Assembly: GCA_035063885.1 (NCBI GenBank)
Contig: JAPSFM010000016.1
Span: 14,450 to 78,449 of the forward strand
DNA length: 64,000 bases
Direction of reading: 5' to 3'
Source of the DNA: CAADGY01 sp900696665
GTDB lineage: Bacteria; Acidobacteriota; Terriglobia; Bryobacterales; Bryobacteraceae
The notes beneath the pieces are model-generated. The model made no database searches and was not told the DNA's origin. It saw only the letters and a program-made list of their open reading frames with translations. A program made the translations under genes and the position numbers. Positions 52,919 to 61,183 of the stretch are shown in pieces (within the stretch, counting starts at the first letter, position 1; each line of letters opens with the position of its first letter).

Positions 52919-55096
52919 ATGACGCACGAAGAGATCGAAGCGATAGTGGGGGGGTATCACGGCGATGCGTTCCGGGTGCTGGGTCCGCATGGGACTGGCG
53001 AGCCCGGCAAGCACAACTGCTGGGAGGTGCGTGCCTTTCTGCCGCAGGCGGAACACGCCGAAGTTCTCCTGGACGGCTCTTCCACACTAATGGAAAAGGT
53101 GCACCCGCAGGGCTTTTTTGTAGCCAGTCTGGACGGTGGTCAGCGGCGCTACCTGCTTCGAATCAGAAAGTGGAATGGTGAGTGGTCCGAATTCGAGGAC
53201 GCGTATCGCTTTCCTCCGCTGTTGACGGATTTTGAACTGCACCTGGTGGGCGAGGGTACGAACTTCGAGAGCTATCGTACGTTCGGCGCGCACCTTGCGG
53301 AGATCGATCACGTCCAGGGTACCCGTTTTGCCGTCTGGGCCCCGAATGCGATTGTCGTGTCGGTAGCAGGCGACTTCTCGGAATGGGACAGCCGCAGATA
53401 TCCTATGCGGCTGCGCACCGGAGGCGTCTGGGAACTGTTCATCCCGGGCGTCAAAGAAGGGTTCAATTACAAATACGATATCCGGTCCAAGTTCCGGGGC
53501 TATCATCAGCAGAAGGCAGACCCGTACGCGTTCCAGTCGGAGGCTCCGCCCAAATCCGCATCGATCGTCTGTGACATCGGGCGCTACGAATGGAACGATG
53601 CCGCATGGCTCGAGAGCCGCGGGCAGACGAACTGGCTGGACAAACCGGTTTCCATTTACGAAGTGCACCTGGAATCGTGGCTGCGCGGACCGCAGAACCA
53701 GGCGCTGACTTACCGCGAATTGGCTGGATCACTGATACAGTATGCGAAGAAACTGGGCTTCACGCACATTCAACTGCTTCCGGTGCATGAGCATCCGTAT
53801 TCCGGATCGTGGGGCTACCAGGTGACCGGATACTACGCTCCCACTGCCCGATTCGGGACGCCGCAGGACTTCAAGTTTTTCGTAGACCGCTGTCACCAGG
53901 AAGGTCTCGGCGTCATTATCGACTGGGTGCCGGGCCATTTCCCAAAAGATGCGCATGGGCTGGCGTTCTTCGATGGGACCGCTCTTTACGAGCACGAAGA
54001 TCCCCGAAAGGGCGAGCACCGCGATTGGGGCACCCTGATCTTTAACTATGGCCGGAACGAAGTGCGGGAATTTCTCATTTCGAACGCATTGTTCTGGTTG
54101 AAGGAATACCACATCGACGGCCTCCGCGTAGATGCCGTAGCGTCGATGCTGTACCTGGACTACTCGCGAAAGCCCGGCGAGTGGATTCCCAACATATATG
54201 GGGGCAACGAAAACCTGGAAGCGATCTCATTCCTGCGAAGCTTCAACGAACTCGCGCACCAGGTTCCAGGGGTCATTACGATCGCGGAGGAATCCACTTC
54301 TTTTCCCGGCGTATCGAAACCGGTTTACTTGAACGGGCTTGGGTTCACTATGAAGTGGAACATGGGGTGGATGCACGACATGCTGGATTATTTTTCGAGA
54401 GAGCCAGTCCACCGCAAGTATCATCACAACAACATCACGTTCAGCATGCTTTACGCTTTCACCGAGAACTTTGTCCTGCCGATCTCTCACGATGAGGTTG
54501 TCTACGGGAAACGCTCCCTGTTGGGGAAAATGCCGGGCGATGAGTGGCAGCGGTTCGCCAATGTTCGCGCCTTCCTCGGATACATGTATACCCACCCCGG
54601 CAAGAAGCTGCTATTCATGGGCGTCGAAATCGGGCAATACGAGGAATGGAATCACAACGCGGGTGTGCGCTGGGAACTGCTGGATTTCACCATCCACCGC
54701 CAACTGCAGCACCTGGTGAAGGAGTTGAATCGCGTATACGGCGAGCAGCCCGCACTCTACCAAGTCGACTATCACTGGAGTGGATTCGAGTGGATCGATT
54801 TTCACGACGTGGAGGGCTCCACCATATCGTTTGTCCGCCGTGCGCATGATCCGGATAACCTGATTGTGGTTTGCTGTAACTTCACTCCGGTGCCCCGCGA
54901 AAAGTATCGCGTCGGCGTACCGGCGGAAGGTTTCTATCAGGAGATCCTAAACACGGATGCGGAATGTTTCGGTGGAGGAAACATGGGCAATGGTGGGATG
55001 GTGTCATCTGAGCCCGCGCCATTTCACGGACGCGAGCACAGCATTTCGATTACACTTCCACCGCTTGCGACAGTCTTGTTCCGGCGCCGCGTGTAA
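52919..55096 (+). CDS. glgB: 1,4-alpha-glucan branching enzyme
   Basis: About 725 residues; ATG 52919 (MTHEEIEAIVGGYHGDAF) is chosen over 52910 because of the -10 box. A CBM48-type N-terminus (GTRFAVWAPNAIVVSVAGDFSEW) precedes the GH13 barrel with LPVHEHPYSGSWGYQVTGYYAP, DWVPGHFP, GLRVDAVASMLYLDYSR (catalytic Asp), AEESTSFPGV (catalytic Glu) and LPISHDEVVYGK. It adds alpha-1,6 branches to glycogen. No other glg gene lies in the window. Confidence 0.96.
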   Translation: MTHEEIEAIVGGYHGDAFRVLGPHGTGEPGKHNCWEVRAFLPQAEHAEVLLDGSSTLMEKVHPQGFFVASLDGGQRRYLLRIRKWNGEWSEFEDAYRFPPLLTDFELHLVGEGTNFESYRTFGAHLAEIDHVQGTRFAVWAPNAIVVSVAGDFSEWDSRRYPMRLRTGGVWELFIPGVKEGFNYKYDIRSKFRGYHQQKADPYAFQSEAPPKSASIVCDIGRYEWNDAAWLESRGQTNWLDKPVSIYEVHLESWLRGPQNQALTYRELAGSLIQYAKKLGFTHIQLLPVHEHPYSGSWGYQVTGYYAPTARFGTPQDFKFFVDRCHQEGLGVIIDWVPGHFPKDAHGLAFFDGTALYEHEDPRKGEHRDWGTLIFNYGRNEVREFLISNALFWLKEYHIDGLRVDAVASMLYLDYSRKPGEWIPNIYGGNENLEAISFLRSFNELAHQVPGVITIAEESTSFPGVSKPVYLNGLGFTMKWNMGWMHDMLDYFSREPVHRKYHHNNITFSMLYAFTENFVLPISHDEVVYGKRSLLGKMPGDEWQRFANVRAFLGYMYTHPGKKLLFMGVEIGQYEEWNHNAGVRWELLDFTIHRQLQHLVKELNRVYGEQPALYQVDYHWSGFEWIDFHDVEGSTISFVRRAHDPDNLIVVCCNFTPVPREKYRVGVPAEGFYQEILNTDAECFGGGNMGNGGMVSSEPAPFHGREHSISITLPPLATVLFRRRV

Positions 55097-55152
55097 CGGC
55101 AGCGAACCAGCCCACCTGAAAGTCCAACGCACGATGTTGCACAATAGGCTGG

Positions 55153-56592
55153 ATGGTTTCGACTGGGCGCCGCATTTCTGAAGACTGGCTTGCTGTCTGG
55201 ATTGGTGTATTCATTTTTTTGCTCTCGACCGGCTTACTCTTAGGCGCCGATGTCCTCGGCTGGGCGGTGACCGCATCCGTGTGGACGGATATTTCTACCA
55301 CGCTACGGCCTGTGTCCAAGGCTTATGGGGTATTGCCGGGACTCGTTTCGTTGGTTCTTACATATGTTTTTCTTCTTGCCGTGATGACCGCGGGCGCGAT
55401 GTCGCTGGGCGCGAACGTGAAGCGATTTCTCAGAGGCTTCACCGCCATCTTCTTCCTCAGCTATCTCTGCTGGGTTGCGGGCGCCTGGGCATACATCGCG
55501 GCTACACCCGATAAACTCGATACATTCGGCATCGGCTGGTCGCTCAACATGACGTCCGAAGCCGGGTTTATCATCGCGCTTCTTGCCGGGCTGTTTATTG
55601 GTAACTTTCTTCCACGGCTCGCCAGCGGCATCCAGGAAGCAGTGCGTCCGGAACTCTACATCAAGACGGCAATCGTGATTCTAGGGGGATTTCTCGGGGT
55701 AACGGCCGCCGAGCAACTCGGCCTTGCCACGTCGGTGATGTTCCGCGGGCTGTGCGCTATCATTGAGGCCTACCTGATTTATTGGGCCATCGTGTATTTC
55801 GTAGCCCGAAAATATTTCGGATTCAGCCGGGAGTGGTCGGTGCCTCTGGCCTCCGGCATCTCCATCTGCGGCGTTTCGGCCGCCATTGCCACCGGTTCGG
55901 CAATCCGTGCGCGCCCGGTGGTGCCGGTGATGGTGTCGTCGCTGGTGGTGATTTTTGCCGTTGTGGAATTGCTCCTGCTGCCGTGGATGGCAAACCATTT
56001 CCTCTTCCAGGAGCCGCTGGTGGCCGGCGCGTGGATGGGGCTTGCCGTTAAAACGGACGGCGCGGCGGTGGCAAGCGGAGCCATTACGGAATCGCTCATA
56101 CTCGCCAGGGCGGCGGAGGTGCAGGGTGTCCACTATCAGCCTGGGTGGATTGTCGCCACAACCACCACGGTAAAAGTGTTCATCGATGTCTTTATCGCGG
56201 TGTGGGCGTTCATCCTGGCCTGGATCTGGTCCAGCAAAATCGAACGGCGCGCGGGAGAACGTATGCGGCCGGCCGATATATGGCACCGGTTTCCCAAGTT
56301 CATTCTCGGCTATATGGGCACGTTTGTCCTGATGCTGCTGCTGGGCTTGTTTGCGCGGGATCTGAGCGCGGCAGGCCGCGCCGCCATGGGCGAAGCCAAC
56401 GTTTTCCGTGGCATTTTCTTCGTTATGACGTTCTTCACTATTGGTGTGGTCTCCAACTTCCGGAAACTTTGGGAAGAGGGAATTGGCAGGCTTGCGCTAG
56501 TCTACATCCTTTGTCTGTTCGGATTCATCATCTGGGTCGGCTTGTTAATCTCCTGGCTGTTCTTCCAGGGTGTGAAGCCGCCGGCGGCATAG
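55153..56592 (+). CDS. YeiH-family (UPF0324) putative sulfate exporter-type membrane protein
   Basis: A 479-residue membrane protein with about 11-12 helices. GFIIALLAGLFIGNFLP, IKTAIVILGGFLGVTAAEQL and the pore-like SGISICGVSAAIATGSAIRAR match the Cons_hypoth698/YeiH family, to which putative sulfate exporters and other anion channels are assigned. An N-terminal extension of about 130 residues with three or four extra hydrophobic segments is longer than in YeiH itself. A 52-residue membrane protein gene follows after 14 bp and may be a subunit. Confidence 0.85.
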   Translation: MVSTGRRISEDWLAVWIGVFIFLLSTGLLLGADVLGWAVTASVWTDISTTLRPVSKAYGVLPGLVSLVLTYVFLLAVMTAGAMSLGANVKRFLRGFTAIFFLSYLCWVAGAWAYIAATPDKLDTFGIGWSLNMTSEAGFIIALLAGLFIGNFLPRLASGIQEAVRPELYIKTAIVILGGFLGVTAAEQLGLATSVMFRGLCAIIEAYLIYWAIVYFVARKYFGFSREWSVPLASGISICGVSAAIATGSAIRARPVVPVMVSSLVVIFAVVELLLLPWMANHFLFQEPLVAGAWMGLAVKTDGAAVASGAITESLILARAAEVQGVHYQPGWIVATTTTVKVFIDVFIAVWAFILAWIWSSKIERRAGERMRPADIWHRFPKFILGYMGTFVLMLLLGLFARDLSAAGRAAMGEANVFRGIFFVMTFFTIGVVSNFRKLWEEGIGRLALVYILCLFGFIIWVGLLISWLFFQGVKPPAA

Positions 56593-56606
56593 AAGAGGGG
56601 ACGATT

Positions 56607-56765
56607 GTGAACGTACCGAAATTATCCGACGAAATCAGAAAAATGGAAGCGGAGCCGCTTTTACCGATCGAGAAGAAACTGATCGCCTGGAGCCTGATTA
56701 CAGGAGTAGTGTTGTTGGGTGTGCTGATCTGGCTTAGCAGAACGTTTTTCGACCCAGCGGCTTAA
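56607..56765 (+). CDS. 52-residue single-pass membrane protein next to the YeiH-type gene
   Basis: GTG start at 56607 with a GAGGGG Shine-Dalgarno element six bases before it; 52 residues ending at 56765. The N-terminal half is charged (KLSDEIRKMEAEPLLPIEKK), the C-terminal half is one transmembrane helix (IAWSLITGVVLLGVLIWLS) and a short tail. It resembles small accessory subunits of transporters in size and topology. It overlaps the convergent zf-TFIIB gene by 4 bp. No homologous family is recognised. Confidence 0.7.
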   Translation: MNVPKLSDEIRKMEAEPLLPIEKKLIAWSLITGVVLLGVLIWLSRTFFDPAA

Positions 56766-57067
56766 GCCCGGAATGCTTTGAACAGCCTGCCTACGAAGCC
56801 CGGTTCCTTTGACTGGAGCCCTTCGAGCTCACCTTTGTCGAGCCAGATCCCTTCGCAGCTAAAGCACTTGTCGACGCGAATATCTCCGAAGGTGATTTCC
56901 TCAAGCTGCATTCCACACTTCGGGCACTTCATGAAGTGAAGAGAGCGCTCGCGCTCGCGCTCCTCTTCCTGGATGTTCGCTTGCCGCTCCTCGGCAATCT
57001 TGCGCCTTCGCTCCGCTTCTTGCCGGGCGAAATACTCCTCTTCGCTGTCACTGGGCTTGATAGGCAT
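56762..57067 (-). CDS. zf-TFIIB-type zinc ribbon protein with coiled coil
   Basis: About 101 residues from the ATG beginning MPIKPSDSEEEYF; the upstream ATG at 57124 falls in a terminator loop and is excluded. A highly charged helical segment (EYFARQEAERRRKIAEERQ) precedes a zinc ribbon with CPKCG and CFSCEGIWLDKGEL, the zf-TFIIB (PF13453) signature. A C-terminal segment is basic. Members may bind nucleic acid or proteins; the function is unknown. It overlaps the small membrane gene's end. Confidence 0.85.
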   Translation of the reverse strand: MPIKPSDSEEEYFARQEAERRRKIAEERQANIQEEERERERSLHFMKCPKCGMQLEEITFGDIRVDKCFSCEGIWLDKGELEGLQSKEPGFVGRLFKAFRA

Positions 57068-57106
57068 ATGTTCCTCTACTAGCGATTTGGTGCCGCAAAC
57101 GCAGAA

Positions 57107-57139
57107 ACGGCTCCCGGCGTTCAACGCGCCGGGAGCCGT
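57107..57139 (-). terminator. Perfect 13-bp hairpin terminator after the PEP-CTERM gene
   Basis: ACGGCTCCCGGCG at 57107-57119 pairs perfectly with CGCCGGGAGCCGT at 57127-57139, a 13-bp stem with 7-nt loop, 24 bp downstream of the PEP-CTERM stop. Read on the minus strand it is followed by TTTCTGCGTTTGC, a weak T-tract. Confidence 0.7.
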
Positions 57140-57163
57140 AGGTTGAAACGGATGTCCTTCAGC

Positions 57164-57892
57164 TTACCGCCGAACGCGGCGAGCCAAAGTACCGAGAGCC
57201 AACAGCCCCGTACCGATCAGCATAATCGATAAAGTACCCGGCTCCGGAATAGGTGTAAGGGTGAACGAAGCGGAATAGGATTTCTCTACCGGTATGCCCG
57301 CGATAATGTCAGCAAGCAAAGTCTGATAGGGGCGGTTCTCAAACTGAGTGGTGTAGGTGCCAACGTAAAGAGACTTCTCGTTTGCAGCGTTATAGGCATA
57401 GCCTCTAACGTTGAACGTCGCCGACGATGAAGTCGCGCTGGCGTTGATCAGATTGAAAGGCGACTTGGGCGGTGGGAATGCAGGCGTGCAAGTCTGTCCA
57501 CCGGCAGCCGGCAGAGTCGCACAGTTCGCGGAGGTAAATACACCTGGCTGGATATAGGTAAGGTCGAATCTCCAGGTTGGCTGAGCGTCAAACAGCAGGA
57601 AACTGCTCAGCAGAAAATCGGACCCAACCGGTTGTCCACCTGGTGAAGAATCGAGATCCTTGGCCGTTCCCTGGGTGTCGGCTATGGCGGCGAAATCCCC
57701 AGTCGATGCCGGCTCTACAAAAAAGATTCCATCCGGTCCACCGTCCGGCGGGAAAAAGTCAATGGCGTCTTGGCTGATCCGCCAGGATCCGCTGATATTC
57801 AACGAGCCGGATAGCGGTGCTGCTGCAAGTGGCAGCGCAGGCAGAATCAGCAAACTCAGAACAACTACTAACGTCCACGCAGTTTTTGTCAT
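57164..57892 (-). CDS. PEP-CTERM-sorted secreted protein
   Basis: A 242-residue protein from the ATG at 57892, preceded by GGAGGAGG, giving signal peptide MTKTAWTLVVVLSLLILPALPLAAA. The body is beta-rich (SGSWRISQDAIDFFPPDGG and similar) without a recognised domain. The C-terminus is a textbook PEP-CTERM signal: PEPGTLSIMLIGTGLLALG then an Arg-rich tail. It is exported and processed by exosortase. No exosortase is in the window. A strong hairpin follows. Confidence 0.88.
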   Translation of the reverse strand: MTKTAWTLVVVLSLLILPALPLAAAPLSGSLNISGSWRISQDAIDFFPPDGGPDGIFFVEPASTGDFAAIADTQGTAKDLDSSPGGQPVGSDFLLSSFLLFDAQPTWRFDLTYIQPGVFTSANCATLPAAGGQTCTPAFPPPKSPFNLINASATSSSATFNVRGYAYNAANEKSLYVGTYTTQFENRPYQTLLADIIAGIPVEKSYSASFTLTPIPEPGTLSIMLIGTGLLALGTLARRVRR

Positions 57893-58035
57893 TATCCTCC
57901 TCCGAAGGAATTCTACATCTACAACCTGTACCTGAAACACAAGAACTCGCGAATGCATCACGCGACGAACTGTTTCTTATGGTATTTCAGTTTGTCCTTG
58001 CTGTCAATAAACCAAATTACAAGCCTGATTATACC

Positions 58036-59670
58036 TTAAGCGAACTGGGAATAGGACTGAGGAGCGGGCTGCCGTGGCGGCTCATAACGTCCCGGCGCCA
58101 GAATTCCATTGGGATCAACAACATCCTTTATAGAGCGAAGCAGTTGGTCGAAGCCGTTGCCGCATCCCATCGCCCACATGGATTGTACTCCAAGACGATA
58201 GGGATAGTACCCGGCATCCATTACAGCGCGTAACAGCGCCTTGTAACAGGTCATCGCACGGTCATCTTCGCCCTCGATATCCCGGTCATAACTCAAGGAG
58301 ATAATGCACGCGATCGCTCTTTCCGTGATCAGGGTCAGGGATATAATCGGCTCAAAACCATGGGATAGTACTAAATCGCAGGAAAGTTGCACCAGACGTT
58401 GTGCCTGGGCTCCATGCGTGGGTGTTACCGGACTGCACCACAGAAGGCCGCAACGATCACGGTCCGGATCCATTTTCGAGGGGACAGGAGTACGTTTTCG
58501 CCAGTAGGTGCTTGATAGGGGCTTGTCTGTCGGCACTCCGCGCATCAGTTCGTAAACGGGTTCCACCACCTCGAGGATGCCATTAATGTCCCATCCGGTA
58601 AGGAAACTCAAGGGTTTCGCCAGACGGGCCATAAGCCGGATCTTCCGGTCATTCAGGAACTTCAAATCCGTTATCCTGCCGGCCAGAGCGTGCTTTAGCA
58701 GTCGTTTCGATTCAGCTACTTGCACCCGGGTTCCGTATAGAGCGCCAAAACCGTTCCAGGCGCTGAAGTGCAGCTTTTTCCGGAATGGCTTCATACTGGC
58801 GGCCGAAAGCGGCGTCTCGCCCGCCGATTCGTTCCAGGGATACTGCTGCCGCGCGGAAAGCACCTTATAATCGTTTCCGATATGAACGGCGCTCCGGAGC
58901 GTGCCATCCATACGTAAAGGGCGCAAAGCATCGATCACGGCCGCAAGGGCCTCGTCACTGCACTGGAAAGAATATGCTTCGAAGTGCTCGGGTATAGGCA
59001 TGAGCCAGACGCTCATGCGAGTAACGATACCCAGGTTGGACTGGGAGAACATGCCATCGAGCGTCGGCCCGACACCCCAGCGATACGTTGGCGCTGCTTT
59101 GGCCCCCTCGAAACGCGCAAACCCCGTTTCGACAACTTCCCCTGTAGGCAGTACAACTTCCAGCCCGCAAGAGTTCGCGAAGTGGTCCGCATAAGGAGTG
59201 TGCCCGAAACCCCGCTCCACAGTGTTGCCGATAAGACTGCAGTCCGGGTGCGCGCCGGTGGCGTCCATCCATAGACGGCTTTTTCGCTCTTTGAGGAAAT
59301 CGAACAGTTGCCGCTGAGTGACCCCTGGCTCTACAGTGACATACCCCAAATCCTCATCGAATTCGAGAATGCGGTTCATTCGGGACAGTTCAATAATGAC
59401 GCAACTATCCGAGGAGGGCAGCCGGGACCCGTAGCCCCAGTTCATGCCGCTGCTGATTGGATAAACCGGCACTTTGAGCCGATTGGCGATTCGCAGGCAC
59501 TCGCACAGTTCGGCCGTAGTTGCCGGCCGCAGGACGGCAGGTGTACGGAAAGGACTTGCGAATGTGCTTACATTGAAGGGTTCTACGGATTCGGCATCCT
59601 TGAGTACATGAGCCGGCCCTAGCAGGGAGGCCCATTCATTCAGTGCATGATCCAGCGCTGCATTACTCAT
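58036..59670 (-). CDS. VAO/4-cresol dehydrogenase-type FAD-binding oxidoreductase
   Basis: About 544 residues, start ATG at 59670 (MSNAALDHALNEW). The PCMH-type FAD-binding domain (about 45-220) is seen in PAVLRPATTAELCECLRIANR, YPISSGMNWGYGSR and GCSL-like NTVERGFGHTPYADH. The C-terminal cap domain (about 260-530) ends KDVVDPNGILAPGRYEPP, as in the 4-cresol dehydrogenase/vanillyl-alcohol oxidase branch. It probably oxidises a phenolic or hydroxy-acid substrate; no histidine linking FAD is clear. It lies 34 bp after the GNAT-like gene on the same strand. Confidence 0.86.
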   Translation of the reverse strand: MSNAALDHALNEWASLLGPAHVLKDAESVEPFNVSTFASPFRTPAVLRPATTAELCECLRIANRLKVPVYPISSGMNWGYGSRLPSSDSCVIIELSRMNRILEFDEDLGYVTVEPGVTQRQLFDFLKERKSRLWMDATGAHPDCSLIGNTVERGFGHTPYADHFANSCGLEVVLPTGEVVETGFARFEGAKAAPTYRWGVGPTLDGMFSQSNLGIVTRMSVWLMPIPEHFEAYSFQCSDEALAAVIDALRPLRMDGTLRSAVHIGNDYKVLSARQQYPWNESAGETPLSAASMKPFRKKLHFSAWNGFGALYGTRVQVAESKRLLKHALAGRITDLKFLNDRKIRLMARLAKPLSFLTGWDINGILEVVEPVYELMRGVPTDKPLSSTYWRKRTPVPSKMDPDRDRCGLLWCSPVTPTHGAQAQRLVQLSCDLVLSHGFEPIISLTLITERAIACIISLSYDRDIEGEDDRAMTCYKALLRAVMDAGYYPYRLGVQSMWAMGCGNGFDQLLRSIKDVVDPNGILAPGRYEPPRQPAPQSYSQFA

Positions 59671-59704
59671 GACAACTTGTTGTACAACCAGCACCTCGTG
59701 ATTC

Positions 59705-60592
59705 TCAGCCAGCCGAGGCCTGTCTCATCGAAAGTTCCGCTGTTGTTGCGGGGGCTGGCGCCCGAAGGCGACTGCTCGACGTTGCCACGCTGAAACCTTC
59801 CGGTACGGCGCGCGAAACGGTCTGGGAAGGACAAATGACCGGCACGCCCGCCATGCGCTCCCGAATCTCCGCCAGCCATGACATATAGGCGGGCCGGGGG
59901 TTGGCGGAGTCGAACCGCAGAATCTCCATTTCGCATCCGTAGGCCGGATCGTAGTAAGACGGGAACTCCACCTCATCGAAGACCAGCGGGCGGGCGCCAA
60001 TACGCCGCAGGATCGGCGCTGAGTTATGCCGTTTTGTTGCAGTGCCGATCATGAGGGCTCCACCCAGCAACTCTGCCAGCGCGTACACCGCGAGCACCGT
60101 GCCTAACGCATCCACCGTGCCACGCCGGTCGCTGTTGATAGCCCATCCACCGACTTCGGCATACCATAGCCGCTTCCGGCGTGCCTCAGCCAACTCCGAT
60201 TCGACGGCTCGCCGGAGCCGGACCGACCATTCGGGCGATTGCGCAAGCGGCACATTCCGGACTCCCAGGTCGGCGAAGGAAACTTCATCCTCATGCAAAC
60301 GCATCCGCGCGCAACCGCAGACGATCCCGGAACGGTTCAGTGTCAGCAAGTGCCAACTATAGGTGTCGATACGTTGTCTATGCCGCCCATCATCGGTGAG
60401 CTCAGAACGGGAAATGGCGCCGTCGTAAACGTAGGCGCCTCCACGCATGCGCTGCATCGACGCAATCAAAATTTCATGCAAGCTGTCGTCGGAGCAGATA
60501 CGCCGGAAGGCGGCGGGTACTCGTGACCGTTCCGGCGCCAGTACTACTGTCTGGCAACCCATGCGCTCAATGGAACTGGCTAGGAATCTCAC
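59705..60592 (-). CDS. GNAT-fold/autoinducer-synthase-like N-acyltransferase-type protein
   Basis: About 295 residues from a GTG at 60592 with a GGGAGGAGG Shine-Dalgarno at 60601-60610; longer frames lack one. Residues about 75-110 (DTYSWHLLTLNRSGIVCGCARMRLH) and 145-215 (YAEVGGWAINSDRRG, AVYALAELLGGALMIG, RHNSAPILRRIGARPL) look like the acyl-CoA/acyl-ACP binding fold of LuxI/FeeM and PEP-CTERM-associated acyltransferases. The last 60 residues are Ser/Arg/Ala-rich. A small N-acylated product or lipid is possible; the assignment is tentative. Confidence 0.6.
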   Translation of the reverse strand: MRFLASSIERMGCQTVVLAPERSRVPAAFRRICSDDSLHEILIASMQRMRGGAYVYDGAISRSELTDDGRHRQRIDTYSWHLLTLNRSGIVCGCARMRLHEDEVSFADLGVRNVPLAQSPEWSVRLRRAVESELAEARRKRLWYAEVGGWAINSDRRGTVDALGTVLAVYALAELLGGALMIGTATKRHNSAPILRRIGARPLVFDEVEFPSYYDPAYGCEMEILRFDSANPRPAYMSWLAEIRERMAGVPVICPSQTVSRAVPEGFSVATSSSRLRAPAPATTAELSMRQASAG

Positions 60593-60835
60593 TTTAGGCA
60601 ACCTCCTCCCAGGGCATGGCATCCGCGATACACGCTCGGACGAAAGAGCCAACAATCACTGTAAGCATGCACTCCGGCGCACCTTGATCTGCACAGGAAG
60701 GAGTAACTGGTAAGCGGAGGTGATTATCTGTTATCAAGTTGATGCCCAATCCCCGCTCTGATACATCGTCGTCTGAGACCGTTTTGTATAGATGAATGAA
60801 ACCATTATTTATGCGTGGCCGATGTACCTAGCTAA

Positions 60836-60853
60836 ACTCAGGTTTACTCAGGT
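60836..60853. repeat. ACTCAGGT direct repeat, 10-bp period
   Basis: ACTCAGGTTT followed at once by ACTCAGGTCT, 10 bp apart and therefore on the same face of the helix, as in operators for tandem-binding regulators. It is in the shared upstream region of two operons. Confidence 0.5.
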
Positions 60854-60974
60854 CTAAACACCAGTCGTCCCTTCTGTTCCGACGCGCCCAGTGCACCACG
60901 TCTCGTCTTGGCGGCCGTAGCAGAATGTCACAACGCAGACTACCGGGACCGTTGGCCCAAGACAGGGTATTGCA

Positions 60975-61058
60975 TTAGTACCAGAACCAAAACAGTACCA
61001 GATATAGTTCTTTGCTGTCAAAAGAAATATCGTCCGAATTTGGCAAAATAACTCGCAT
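60975..61058 (-). CDS. Possible 27-residue ORF with aromatic C-terminus
   Basis: ATG at 61058 on the minus strand, preceded by AGGAGG only one base away (too close for a normal ribosome site; TTG at 61046 would be 13 away). The peptide begins MRVILPNSDDISFDSKEL and ends LVLFWFWY. Its last codons come from a repeated AGTACCAGA, so the aromatic tail may be accidental. No homologue is known to me. Low confidence. Confidence 0.25.
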   Translation of the reverse strand: MRVILPNSDDISFDSKELYLVLFWFWY

Positions 61059-61070
61059 ACCTCCTAATAC

Positions 61071-61108
61071 AGCACCAGCCCCCACAAACGGGTGAACGGG
61101 CTGCTGCT
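61071..61108. promoter_or_regulatory. Hairpin in the divergent control region
   Basis: AGCACCAGCCC (61071-61081) pairs with GGGCTGCTGCT (61098-61108), 11 bp with one mismatch and a 16-nt loop. It sits just upstream of an AGGAGG on the minus strand and 75 bp ahead of the MBL gene on the plus strand. It could be an attenuator, mRNA stabiliser or binding site. Confidence 0.4.
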
Positions 61109-61183
61109 GGAATTTCCTTAAGCCACTTGTCTTGAGAGCTATCCGGGGATACTTATACCCGTAAAGGGGGAGTTGCAGTTGCA

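Larger units (their letters stand above)
60593..61183. other. 591-bp AT-richer regulatory gap between divergent operons
   Basis: This gap separates the GNAT-FAD pair from the MBL operon. It holds a tandem direct repeat (ACTCAGGT at 60836-60843 and 60846-60853, one helical turn apart), a repeat of AGTACCAGA (60977-60985 and 60994-61002), a hairpin at 61071-61108, and a possible 27-codon minus-strand ORF. No tRNA, riboswitch or known domain was recognised. Confidence 0.6.
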
